Assembly: GCA_944989445.1 (NCBI GenBank)
Contig: CALYLW010000285.1
Span: forward strand, 2,010,013-2,074,012
Length of the DNA: 64,000 nucleotides
DNA from: Ampullaceana balthica
Lineage: Eukaryota > Mollusca > Gastropoda > Lymnaeidae
Reading direction: 5' to 3'
The translations under genes and the position numbers were made by a program. Each line of letters begins with the position of its first letter. The stretch's first letter is position 1. Positions 34,076 to 45,191 of the stretch are shown here, piece by piece. The notes beneath the pieces were generated by a model. That model did not search any database and was not told where the DNA came from. It worked only from the letters and a program-made list of their open reading frames with translations.

Positions 34076-35357
34076 CAGGGGTCGGGAAACCATGGCTCGC
34101 GAGCCAGATATGGCTCTTTTGATGGCTGCATCTGGCTAGCAGACAAATTTTCTCTTATAAAACAAATTCTTCAGATTCCTTTGATTTACATTTTAATTGC
34201 ATATAAAAAATTATCTAAATCAGCTAAATGTGAAAATTCAAGGAGTTGGAAATACAATATCGTCCCTGCAACAAGCAGTGTTTGCATTTGAAAACAAGCT
34301 CGAACTCTTCATCGCTGACATTGAAACAGGTCGTTTACTACATTTAGAAAAACTGGGAGAGTTCAAAGATACGTGCACATCAAGTGACCCTGCTCAACAA
34401 CTTAATATTCAGCAGCTAGCAGGCTTCACATCTAATATCCTGCAGTCATTTAAAGCGCGCTTTGGAGAATGTCGCTAGCACAACCGTCTTTTTAAGTTCA
34501 TCACCCATCCACACGAGTATGCAGTGGACAGCACTGACCTGAGTTTGCATCCCAGGTGTCTCCTTCAGAGATTGTTTAGCTCCAGTCTGCTTACCTGAAG
34601 GCTTCAGACATGTGGGTGAATAAGTTCGAGTCACTGAATGAAGATTTGGAAAGAATTGTACGACAGCAAGTAGAGTTGGCTAGCCAACACAAGTGAGCAG
34701 AAATGAAAAAAAACTTCAACACGCAAACCAGCTGATTGTCACAACTTGGAAAGCGCTTCCCTTCACATACCACACACTGCAACGTGTGAGTATTGCTGTC
34801 CTGACAATGTTCGGCTCCACGTATGCATGCGAGCAGACTTTCTCACATCTAAAGAACGCTAAGACCAACCAGCGATCATGTTTAACTGATGGAAGTCTCA
34901 ACGCCTGCATGAAGTTTAACCTCACCACGTATCAACCAGACTACAAAGCCATCAACAAAGCCATGCAGCACCATAAGTCGCATTAATGGTAAGAAATACC
35001 ACTATTAACTATCAACAGCAAAATCGTTGTTATTAAAAGAAATCCAGAGAATTACACAAAATGAACACATTTACTTGAGTTATTTGTTTTAAACAGTGCT
35101 TAAAAAAATACAATGAAAATTTTGTTTTAAAGTAGCAGGACGCGTGAAAAAGGTACCGGAACGCAGCTGAAAAAGCATTCCTGACAGTGATAAAAAGAAC
35201 TATGGGGGGAGAAGGTGCCGGAACGCAGTTCCGGTGCGTTACGAGAGAAAAATGCACTGGTTTTAAACATAATGTATGGCTCTCAAAGAATTACTTTTCA
35301 AAAAATGTCGATTGTCGATTCTATGGCTCTCTCAGACAAAACGTTTCCCGACCCCTG
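34076..35357 (+). mobile_element. hAT transposon with terminal inverted repeats and 8-bp TSD
   Basis: The element starts CAGGGGTCGGGAAAC and ends GTTTCCCGACCCCTG, its exact 15-bp inverse, flanked by CTCTAGAA on both sides. An 8-bp target duplication with such TIRs defines a hAT element. It is 1,282 bp, shorter than an autonomous one, and has lost the N-terminal half of the transposase. It sits within the 33-bp repeat field, so the array is older than this insertion. Confidence 0.92.
34197..34986 (+). pseudogene. hAT transposase C-terminal half inside the element
   Basis: From 34,197 the frame reads LNQLNVKIQGVGNTISSL and FENKLELFIADIETGRLLHL, the middle part of EPM2AIP1/GTF2IRD2-type hAT proteins, to a stop at 34,478. 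After frame breaks, 34,693-34,986 encodes the C-terminal dimerisation region, with FGSTYACEQTFSHLKNAK. No BED finger and no catalytic D motifs remain. It is a defective copy that could have moved only with transposase supplied by another. Confidence 0.8.
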
Positions 35358-36525
35358 CTCTAGAAGATAAACTAAATTTGTGCCGCATATCTGTAACATA
35401 TATGAATTAACTGTGTGCCGCTTGGAAATAAAAGCTGTAATAACTGCGTGCTGAATGTCTGTATATATAAACTAACCAAAATAACTAAAGATTAACTATT
35501 TGTGTGTCGCTTGTTTGTGCTATATGAAATAACTGTGTTCCGCATCTCTGTAAAAGATTAACTGTGTGCTGCATGTCTGTACTAGATGAGCTAAATGTGC
35601 CGCATGTCTGTAAAAGACGAAGTAACTGTGTGCCGCATGTCTCTAAAGAGATGAACACAATTTGTGCGCATGTCTGTATGAGATGAACTGTGTGCAGCAT
35701 TTCCGTAAAAGATGTAATAATTGTAAGCCGCATGTCTGCACCAAATGAACCAAATGTGTGCCGCATCTCTGTAATACTTGAAATAAAGGTGTGCCGCATG
35801 TCTGTAATTGATGAACTAACTGTGTGCCAGATGTCTACAATAATAATGCTAACTCCATTACGCATTTCTACAATAGATGAACATCCTGTGTGCCGCATGT
35901 ATGTATTAAATGAACTGACTATGTATCGCATGTCTGCAGTAACTGAACAAATATGTGCCGCATGTCTGTAATAAATGAATCAACTGCGTGCTACATGTTA
36001 GCAATACATGAACTATTTGTGTGCCGCATGTTCTTAATAGATGAACGAACAGTTTGCCGTACGTCTATAATAGATAATCTAACTTTGTCCCGCATGTATG
36101 TAATATATGAATTTACCAAGTGTCGCGTATATGTTGTAAATGAAATAACTGTGTGCCGCATGTTATAAAAGATGAATTAACTGTGCCGCATGTCTATAAA
36201 AGATGAACTAACTGTGTACCGAATGTCCATAAAAGATTATCTAACTCTGTGCCGCATTTCTATAATATTTGGACTAACCAAGTGCCGCATATGTGTGAAA
36301 TATAAAACTATTTGAATGCCTCTTGTCTTTGATTGATTCACCAACTGTGACCAAATTTCTATTAAAGATAAACTGTGTACCGATGGCTGCAATAGACATA
36401 CGAACTGTGTTCCGCATGTCTGTAAAAAATGATTTACCATTTTGCTGTATTTCTGTAATTATTAACTGGGCACTGCAAGACTGTAATAGATGAACTAACT
36501 GTATGCCGCATGTATGCAATAGATC

Positions 36526-36640
36526 AGTGGTTCCCAAAGTGATCCGTACGGACTCCTAGGGGTCCCCGGTACCATTCAGGGGGTTCGTGGAAAATTGACA
36601 TCGATTTTGAGGTCCCTGAACAATGGCAGGGGTAGTAATA
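36526..36640 (+). mobile_element. Solo hAT-type end embedded in the array
   Basis: CAGTGGTTCCCAAAGTG followed by AGGGGTCCCC and GGTCCCTGAACAATGGCAGG interrupts the 33-bp array. CAGTGGTTCCCAAA is a common hAT terminal sequence. The same insertion recurs at 38,193, in the same repeat context, so it was duplicated together with the array. Confidence 0.6.
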
Positions 36641-38192
36641 TTAACTTTCTGTGTGCCACGTGTCTGATATAGATGAACGAACCGTGAGCCGCATTTTAGT
36701 AAAAGATGAACTGTGTGCCGCATATCTGCAATAGATGAACTGTGTGCCACATGTTGTAAAAGATGAACGAACTGTGTGCCGCATATTCACAATAGAGAAG
36801 CTGACTGTATGTCGAATGTAAACAATAGATGAACTAACTGTGTGCCGCATGTATGTAAGAAATGAACTGACTGTGCCGCATGCCAATAAAAGAGTAATTG
36901 TGTGGCACATGTGTGGGAATATTAACTATTTGTGTGCCGCTTGACTGTTAAAGATGAACGAACTATGTGCCGCATTTCTGTAAAAGATTAAGTGTGAGCC
37001 TCATGTCTGTAGAAGATGAAGTAACTTTATGCCATATGTATGTAATAGATAAATAAACAGTGTTTGTGGAATGTCCACAATACGTGAACTAACTATTGCC
37101 GACTGTCTGTTAACGATGAGCTAACTTATGTAGTAAATGAACTGACTATGTATCGCATGTCTGCAGTAACTGAACAAATGTGTGCCGTATGTCTGTAATG
37201 AATGAACCAACTGGGTGCTACATGTCAGCAATGCATGAACTACTTGTGTGCCGCATGTTCTTAATAGATGAACGAACAGATTGCAGTAAGTCCATAATTA
37301 TATAATAGATAAACTGACTTTGTCCCGCATGTATGTAATATATGAATTTACCAAATGCGACGTGTATGTTGTAAATGAACTAACTGTGTGCCGCATGTAT
37401 ATATAATATGAACTAACTGTGTGCCGCATGTCTATATAAGATGAACTAACTGTGTGCCGCATGTCTATATAAGATGAACTAACTGTGTGCCGCATGTCTA
37501 TATAAGATGAACTAACTGTGTGCCGCATGTCTATATAAGATGAACTAACTGTGTGCCGCATGTCTATATAAGATGAACTAACTGTGTGCCGAATGTCTAT
37601 ATAAGATGAACTAACTGTGTGCCGCATGTCTATATAAGATGAACTAACTGTGTGCCGCATGTCTATAAAAGATGAACTAACTGTGTGCCACATGTCTATA
37701 AAAGATGAACTAACTGTGTGCCGCATGTCTATATAAGATGAACTAACTGTGTGCCGCATGTCTATAAAAGATGAACTAACTGTGTGTCGCATGTCTATAA
37801 AAGATGAACTAACTGTGTGCCGCATGTCTATATAAGATGAACTAACTGTGTGCCGCATGTCTATATAAGATGAACTAACTGTGTGTCGCATGTCTACAAA
37901 AGATGAACTAACTTTATGCCGCATTTCTATAATTTTTGAACTAACCAATTGCCGCATATGTGTGAAAGATAAAACTATTTGAATGCCTCTTGTCTTTGAT
38001 AGATACAACAACCAACTGTGACCACATTTCTGTTAAAGATAAAGTATGTGCCGATGCTGCAGTAGATAAACGAACTTTGTGCCGCATGTCTGTAAAAGGT
38101 GATTTAACATTTTGCCGTATTTCTGTAAAGATTAACTGTGCGCTGCAAGACTGTAATAGATGAACTAATTGTATGCCGCGTGTATGCAATAG

Positions 38193-38310
38193 ATCAGTGT
38201 TTCCAAAGTGGTCCATACGGACTCCCAGGGGTCCCCGTTGCTATTCGGGGGTCCGTGGAAAATTAAAATTGTTTTTTTGGGTCCCTGAACAATGGCAGGG
38301 GTAGTAATAT
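38193..38310 (+). mobile_element. Second copy of the embedded hAT-type end
   Basis: Diverged copy of 36,526-36,640 (CAGTGTTTCCAAAGTGGTCC). The left and right flanking repeat units match too. Confidence 0.6.
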
Positions 38311-38335
38311 TAACTATTTGTGTGCCACGTGTCAA

Positions 38336-39108
38336 ATACAATAATTGGTTTTATTGTGATTTTGGGTAAGAATGACTTAATATTTTCTTAAATTTAATTA
38401 AATATTTAAAACAGTGATTTTTGTATACATTTAAATTGCTTTATTATTAGCTAACCCGGTTGGTGCGTCGATTTCTGTGGTTATTTACATTTAACTCCTG
38501 GATACGGCTTTCCCGTGACTTGTCGGCGTGTCGGTGATCCCGATAAGTAAGGTGACCAGACGTCCCCATTTCAGACTTCAGACTTCATGTCCCGCTAAAG
38601 CAAGGGTCGGGAAACTTTTTGTCTGAGAGAGCCATAAACACAACATATTTTGAAAAGTAATTCCGTGATAGCCATACATTATGTTTAAAAAGAAAAATTC
38701 AAGTAAATAAGAGCATTTTGTGTAATTTCAACACTAAACTTACAATAATTATGTCACTGAATTCCTTTAAATAAAATTATGATGCTGTTTTTAAAAATAT
38801 TTTCAATTAATATGTGTCTGAATAAACGTTTTTTTTTACATTTGTTTTTTAAAAATTATTTATTTATTTATTTTATAAACGAACATGTGTCTGAGAGCCA
38901 GATGCAGCCATTAATAGAGCCACATCTGGCTCTCGAGCCATGGTTTCCCGACCCCTACGCTAAAATGACCAGACGTCCCGATTTTTTTGCTCCAGAACCT
39001 CCACCCCCTTGTCCGTGGGGCCCCGTCTCGCTCGGGAAATCTGGTCACCTTAGGAAAAAAAACGACACTAGTGTCCGGTATTTTTGAGACAGCCATCTGG
39101 CAACCCTA
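38336..39108. mobile_element. Non-array insertion block with 10-bp inverted ends, hosting a hAT derivative
   Basis: The 33-bp array stops near 38,335 and resumes near 39,110. The interval holds unique AT-rich DNA, then AAGGTGACCAGACGTCC near 38,551 and its partial inverse TCTGGTCACCTT near 39,043-39,054. It ends with GCCATCTGGCAACCCTA, which also resembles a hAT terminus. The nested element at 38,601-38,957 lies between. Exact boundaries of the outer insert are unresolved. Confidence 0.45.
38601..38957 (-). mobile_element. Nonautonomous hAT derivative (357 bp) with 8-bp TSD
   Basis: Ends CAAGGGTCGGGAAAC and GGTTTCCCGACCCCTA are one- or two-base variants of the TIRs of the 34,076 element. The outer 8 bp, CGCTAAAG (38,593-38,600) and CGCTAAAA (38,958-38,965), match at seven positions. 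Internal sequence next to the ends also matches the 34,076 element (GTCTGAGAGAGCCAT; TGGCTCTCGAGCCATGG), in reverse orientation. It has no coding content. Confidence 0.85.
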
Positions 39109-41735
39109 ACAATAGGTGAACTAACTGTGTGGCACATGACCACAATAGATGAACTAACTGTGTGTGGCACATGTTCACAATAGATGAACTAACTGTGTGG
39201 CACATGACCACAATAGGTTAACTAACTGTGTGGCACATGACCACAATAGGTGAACTAACTGTGTGGCACATGACCACAATAGGTGAACTAGCTGTGTGCC
39301 GCATGACCACAATAGGTGAACTAACTGTGTGGCACATGACCACAATAGATGAACTAACTGTGTGGCACATGTCCACAATAGATGAACTAACTGTGTGGCA
39401 GATGTCCACAATAGATGAACTAACTGTGTGGCACATGACCACTATAGGTGAACTAACTGTGTGGCACATGACCACAATAGATGAACTAACTGTGTGGCAC
39501 ATGACCACACTAGGTGAACTAACTGTGTGGCACATGACCACAATAGATGAACTAACTGTATGGCACATGACCACAATAGGTGAACTAACTGTGTGGCACA
39601 TGACCACAATAGGTGAACTAACTGTGTGGCACATGACCACAATAGATGAACTAACTATGTGGCACATGACCACAATAGGTGAACTAACTGTGTGTCGCAT
39701 GTATGTAGTAAATGCACAAATATGTGCCGCATGTCTGTAATAAATGAATCAACTGCGTGCTACATGTCAGCAATATATGAACTATTTGTGTGCCGCATGT
39801 TCTTAATAGATTAACGAACAGTTTACAGTAAGTCTATAATAGATAATCTAACCTTGTGCCGCATGTATGTAATATATGAACTTACCATGTGCCGCGTGTA
39901 TGTTGTAAATGAAATAACTGTGCCGCACGTCTATAAAAATGACCTAACTGTGTGCCGCATTTCTGTAATATTGAACTAACCAAGTGACGCATATGTGTGA
40001 AAAATGACTCTTGATTTTGATAAAGAACGAACTGTGTGCCGCATTTTAGTAAAAGATGAACTGTGTGCCGCATGTCTGCAATAGATGAATTAACTGTCTG
40101 CTGCATGTATGTAGTAGAGGAACCGACTGTGCCGCATGTCTGTAAAAGATTAATTGTGTGCCGCATGTATGGGAATATTAACTATTTTTGTGCCGCTTGA
40201 CTGTTAAAGATAAAAGTACTGTTTGCCGCATTTCTGTAAAATATGAACTGTGTGCCGCATGTCTGTAATAGATGAACTAACTGTCTGCAGCATGTCTGCA
40301 ATTGTTGAACTAACTGTCTGCAGCATGTCTGCAATAGATGAACTAACTGAGTGACGCATGTCCGTAATAGATGAACTAACTGGGTGACTCATGTCTGCAA
40401 TAGATGAACTAACTGGGTGACGCATGTCTGTAATAGATGAACTAACTGGGTGACCCATGTCTGCAATAGATGAACTACTGGGTGACGCTTGTCTGTAATA
40501 GATGAACTAACTGTCTGCAGCATGTCTGCAATAGTTGAACTGTGCAGCATGTCTGCATAGATGAACTGTGTACCGCATGTCTGTAATACATTAACTAACT
40601 GTGTGCCGCACGTCTGTAATACATTAACTAACTGTGTGCCGCATGTCTACAATAGAGCTGCTATCTGTGTGCCGCATGAATGTAGTAAATGAACTGACTG
40701 TGTCGCATTTCTATAAAATATGTTCTGTTTGCCGCATGTTCGTAAAATTTTAAATATGTGTGTGCTGCTTGTCTGTAATAGATAAACGAAATGTGTGCCG
40801 CATTTTTATAGAATATGAACTGTGTTTTGCATGTCCGTAGAAGATTAACTAAATGTCTGCCCCTTGTTCGTTAATAAATAAACTAACTGTGTGCTGCACT
40901 TCTGTTACAGATTAACCTTCAGTGCGCCGTATGTCTGTAGAACATGAACTGTGTGCCGCATGTCTGTAATAAATAAACCAACAGTGTGCCGCATGTCTGT
41001 AATAAGAGAACCAACTGTATGCCGCATGTACGTAGACACTGAACTAAGTGTAACGTCTGTCTATTATAGATGAACTGTGTGCCGCATGTCTGTAATATAT
41101 GAACAATCCTTATGCGACATGCTTCTAGTTCATCAACTAACTAACAGCGGCATATATGTAGTAAATGAACTCTCTGTGTCGCATGTCTATAATAGATAAA
41201 CTGTGTACCGCATGTGTATGAATTTTAACTATTTGTGTGCCGCTCGACTGTTATAGATGAACGAACTGTGTGCCGCATGTCTTTAATAGATTAACTAACT
41301 GTGTGTAGCATGTGTGTGAATATATACTATTTATGTGCCGCTTGACTTTTTTTTAGATGAACGAACTGTGTGCCGCACGCATGTCAGTAATAGGTGAACT
41401 AAGTATGTGCCGCATATTTAAAATAAATGAAATTTAAACCGCATGCCGGAATTGATTAAATATCAATGTGTCTCATGTCTGTAATAGATGAAGTATTAAA
41501 ATGCGCCGCATTTATGAAATACATGACCTAACTGTGTGCCGCATGTCTTTATAACATGAACAAACTGTGTGCCGCATGTCTGTAAATACATAACAAACTG
41601 TGTGCCGCATGTCTGTAAATGCATAACAAGCTGTGTGCCGCATGTGTGTAATAGATACGGTAATTTATTGACACATGTATGTATTATAGATGAACTAATG
41701 TATGTGCCGAATGTCTGTAATATATGAAGTGCGTG
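39109..41735. repeat. 33-bp minisatellite continued: homogeneous then degenerate
   Basis: From 39,109 to 39,700 units carry GGCACATGACCACAATAGG and are nearly uniform. From 39,700 the array decays, with units of irregular length but a persistent GTGTGCCGCATGTCTGTAAT core, to about 41,735. A small block at about 40,300-40,500 has CTGGGTGACGCATGTCTG variants. Confidence 0.88.
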
Positions 41736-43010
41736 ATACATGAAAAAGCTGTCTGTCTTCCCATGTTGAGCTATTGGTGTATTCACCAAGTGTTTTTTTT
41801 GTCTTCTATACGCAGGAGGTAAGACAGAATGACATTTTATTGGCTGTTTAACGTGACGCAGACCCTCTCACCTGAGACTGGGTTTTAAAATTGTGGATCT
41901 CTCTTTAAGTTCATGGCGCTTTTACTGCCTGCGAGGATTTTTGTTAACAGCGGCGAATGTGACGTTAAAGATTTGTTGTTCTGCCTTTTGTTTGCGCACA
42001 AGCGGATGTTGAATTTACTTTACATTGCAACACAATTGTTTTATTGTTAACTTTCTACCTCATTTTATTATTGTTGTAGCAATCCTAGCTCTGAATAATT
42101 TATTTATTTTTCTGAAAGTTTGATAAACTAAATTTATTTTGTCAAAACCAAATAATTTTATAATTTATAACTGATATATCATTTCATGGCTTCTTTAGCG
42201 GTTGCTAATTTTTAAAAATAGATTTGCCTTTACAGAGGCGGGGCAATTTCTGTGTTTATGTGGGACCCTTCCATCTAATAAAGCTGGCTCTGAAGAATGT
42301 CCAAAATGGCGCTCCCCCCCCCCGACGATCTAAATCCCAGACACGCCCCTGCTCCATTGTGTGAGTAAGGTGTGACCTCCAGTATTCATCATTGCATATT
42401 TAAATTGAGTTTGGGGCAGTGTTTGAACAATACAAGAAAATATTACGGGCCAAAAGTTAATACTGTAATTTGTTTCGGTTCTTTTTTCTTTAAATCTACT
42501 TTAGCGGGTTATCGGGAAAGTTCAAGTCACCGTTACATTGCTCTGTCTTTGATAAACATGTGTTGCTAACTGCAAAATTTGTATTCTTAAAGAAAAAAAC
42601 TCTGAAATATCAAAGATTATATGACATCATAAATGTGTAAATGCTCTCAAGTTATTCAAAGTCGATTACTCTAATGGTCGGCATGGTAAGATTGAAGCAT
42701 TGAAACCCGAGGTGGGGGGGGGGAGGAGGGTATCGATCTCTGAAGCATTGTTAACATAGTTAGCAATATTAGCTATCTGAGCAATGTTAGCAATTATAAA
42801 AAAAAGTCTTCTGACATTTAATACAATGAAAAACTAAACATTGTAATAAAACAAGGTTGGAATGTGATGGCATTGTAATAAAACAAGGTGAACATGTGTT
42901 AGTATTGTACCAATACAAGGAAAGATTGTGTGCTAGCGATGTTTTGTTATATTGAAAGACAGAATATGTTACATAAAACATCATCAATCAATTTTGGGAA
43001 ATATGTGGTC
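41736..43010. other. Non-array spacer, no gene recognised
   Basis: The sequence is mostly unique. On the minus strand it would be intron if the signal-peptide exon at 43,384 belongs to the receptor at 19,535. CAGAGGCGGGGC near 42,234 and GACACGCCCCTG near 42,340 loosely resemble hAT ends. A short repeat with CATTGTAATAAAACAAGGT occurs twice near 42,840-42,890. No exon is convincing. Confidence 0.4.
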
Positions 43011-43014
43011 AGAC

Positions 43015-43383
43015 ATAAAACACAAATAGATACTGACCAACACATACAGCACCAATAGGTACTGACCAAGACATAAAACACAAATAGGTACTGACCAAGA
43101 CATACAATACCAATAGTTACTACCTAAGACATACAACACAAATAGGTACTGATATAGACATACAAAATCAATAGGTACTGACATAGACATGCAACACCAA
43201 TAGGTACTGACATAGACATAAAACACTATTAGGTACTGACATAGACATAAAACACCAATAGGTACTGACATAGACGTACAACACCAATAGGTACTGACGT
43301 AGACGTTAAACACCATTAGGTACTGACATAGACATAAAACACCAATAGGTACTGACAGACATACAACACAATTAGGTACTCAC
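43015..43383. repeat. 29-bp minisatellite abutting the splice donor
   Basis: About 13 units contain ACACCAATAGGTACTGACAT plus AGACATAAA. Read on the minus strand, each unit resembles the exon-intron junction at 43,390-43,362: TGTCTTGGTGAGTACCTA in the junction versus TGTCTTGGTCAGTACCTA or TGTCTATGTCAGTACCTA in the repeats. The array therefore appears to have grown from the donor region, with GTGAGT altered to GTCAGT. Confidence 0.8.
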
Positions 43384-43429
43384 CAAGACATGAGAAGAAG
43401 ATGAAAACAGCGAACAGGTTGGCGAACAT
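43384..43429 (-). CDS. First coding exon: signal peptide, likely of the receptor gene
   Basis: On the minus strand ATG at 43,429 opens 15 codons, MFANLFAVFIFFSCL, plus one base. It ends at a consensus donor CTTG|GTGAGTACC (exon ends 43,384). The product is a short N-region plus a hydrophobic core, a typical secretory leader start. No upstream ATG is seen in the roughly 55-nt leader. The exon ends in phase 1. The receptor's LDLa exon at 19,535 begins with two bases, CC, after its acceptor, which would complete a GCC alanine codon and place LDLa just after the leader. The link is inferred: the intron would be 23,848 bp (43,383-19,536). The exon could instead join an exon I have not recognised. 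Confidence 0.6.
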
Positions 43430-43513
43430 GTTGGCAGACTTCAATGTTGTCAAGTAGAAAACAGAAAGTGGTTCTCAGGAGATATTGAATAATCTTCACA
43501 ACGGATCTCAGAT

Positions 43514-43607
43514 TATATAATGAGCACAAGAATTTTAGCCCCGCCCAACGGGGTGGCCAGCGCCCGTTCAAGTGCTCAATGCGCATGCGCCACATTGTTA
43601 CCACGTG
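43514..43607 (-). promoter_or_regulatory. Core promoter cluster: TATA, GC box, NRF1-type palindrome, E-box
   Basis: Going upstream from the signal-peptide exon on the minus strand: TATATAA at 43,514-43,520; a GC box (CCCCGCCC on the plus strand) at 43,539-43,546; GCGCATGCGC, the NRF1 palindrome, at 43,581-43,590; and CACGTG at 43,602-43,607. Transcription would start near 43,485-43,490. The island is GC-rich against AT-rich surroundings. The motifs are seen; their use is inferred. Confidence 0.55.
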
Positions 43608-43609
43608 AT

Positions 43610-44105
43610 ATTATGCCAGAACTTTTGTTGATCAGACGTGCGGGCAGTAGTCGCGGAACCATATTTGGAATTGTGGGAAATTTTCGCAAACTCAAAAGTT
43701 ATCAAACCAATACACCCCCCACCCCCACCCCCGACAAACTAACAGAAGAAGAACGTTCTGGAACCATTACGTCACCAATCCATGCCTCACTTTCGCCACG
43801 AGCCAAATCTGGCAAACTCCCCCACTACCCCTCACAGTAACTGCCCCTACCAAAGCCAATTCCACCACCAACCCCCAATTTAAAACCACCTCCACTAACT
43901 CTACCCCTGCCCAAATTAACGCCCCCCCTCCCTCGATTACCCCCTCCCCCAATAAAAGACGGAGTTGCAATTTCTTGGCCTAAGCGAAAAACAATAAAAA
44001 TCGTTTCTCCTACCAGGGCTCTGATGTTAAACCAACGCTCAACAGTAGCGGTGCAACCTTCAATTAATGATGGTATCAGAAGACATTACCAGAGATACGA
44101 GTAAC
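43610..44105. other. Upstream flank, C-rich, no gene recognised
   Basis: The plus strand has CCCCCCACCCCCACCCCC-type runs near 43,712-43,735 and further C-rich stretches to 43,960. The open frames over them are low in complexity. It could hold distal regulatory sequence of the minus-strand promoter. Confidence 0.35.
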
Positions 44106-44273
44106 TAAAGATCAACAGCTACCATCCTGCCATCCTACCATCCTGCCATCCTACCATCCTGCCATCCTACCATCCTGCCATCCTACCATCCTGCCATCCT
44201 ACCATCCTACCATCCTGCCATCCTACCATCCTGCCATCCTACCATCCTGCCATCCTACCATCCTACCATCAAA
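44106..44273. repeat. 8-bp tandem repeat CATCCTAC/CATCCTGC
   Basis: Alternating CATCCTAC and CATCCTGC give a 16-bp period for most of the tract. Very uniform. Confidence 0.95.
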
Positions 44274-44329
44274 ATGAGAGATTCATAATCCATAGAACAT
44301 TAATAGAGAAACACGTGAGATAGAATTGG

Positions 44330-45085
44330 CGCTCAATTATACAGACAATAGGCCCAAGTTATACAGACAATAGAACCAAGTTATAAAGACAGCAGAACCA
44401 AGTTATACAGACAATAGAACCAAGTTATAAAGACAGCAGAACCAAGTTATAAAGACAATAGAACCAAGTTATACAGACAATAGAACCAAGTTATACAGAC
44501 AATAGAACCAAGTTATACAGATAATAGAACCAAGTTATAAAGACAGCAGAACCAAGTTATAAAGACAATAGAACCAAGTTATACAGACAATAGAACCAAG
44601 TTATACAGACAGTAGAACCAAGTTATACAGATAATAGAACCAAGTTATACAGACAGTAGAACCAAGTTATACAGATAATAGAACCAAGTTATACAGACAG
44701 TAGAACCAAGTTATACAGACAATAGAACCAAGTTATACAGACAATAGAACCAAGTTATACAGACAGTAGAACCAAGTTATACAGATAATAGAACCAAGTT
44801 ATACAGACAATAGAACCAAGTTATACAGACAGTAGAACCAAGTTATACAGATAATAGAACCAAGTTATACAGACAGTAGAACCAAGTTATACAGACAATA
44901 GAACCAAGTTATATAGACAGTAGAACCAAGTTATACAGACAATAGAACCAAGTTATACAGACAATAGAACCAAGTTATAAAGACAGTAGAACCAAGTTAT
45001 ACAGACAATAGAACCAAGTTATACAGACAGTATAACCAATTTATACAGATAATAGAACCAAGTTATACAGAAATAGAACCAGTCA
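44330..45085. repeat. 22-bp minisatellite A, ~34 copies
   Basis: The unit contains AGAACCAAGTTATACAGACA followed by AT or GT. Variants (AAAGACAGC, ACAGATAAT) recur in ordered groups, a sign of block duplication. Confidence 0.95.
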
Positions 45086-45191
45086 GTTAGACTTAGAGTA
45101 CTCAGAGGAATTAATTTTCGTTATAGAATCTTTTAAAATCATTCTGTTAGAGTAGGTGCTGAATAGATTACAACCTTACCCCCTAAATCTA

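Larger units (their letters stand above)
35366..38335. repeat. Degenerate 33-bp minisatellite with embedded homogeneous block
   Basis: Diverged 33-bp units (GATGAACTAACTGTGTGCCG core) continue after the hAT element. Between about 37,383 and 37,900 they become nearly identical (variant CATGTCTATATAA). A segment from about 35,895 recurs at about 37,125 and again in part at about 39,700, giving higher-order repeats over 1.2-2.6 kb. Open frames on either strand are by-products. Confidence 0.88.

Noticed and set aside
37298..38011. 237-codon minus-strand frame (SSSYIDMRHTV repeats)
   Set aside because: Product of the homogeneous 33-bp sub-block; no independent evidence of a gene.
42234..42352. 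Possible hAT MITE with CAGAGGCGGGGC and GACACGCCCCTG ends
   Set aside because: The ends match at only about 9 of 12 positions and no target-site duplication is visible.
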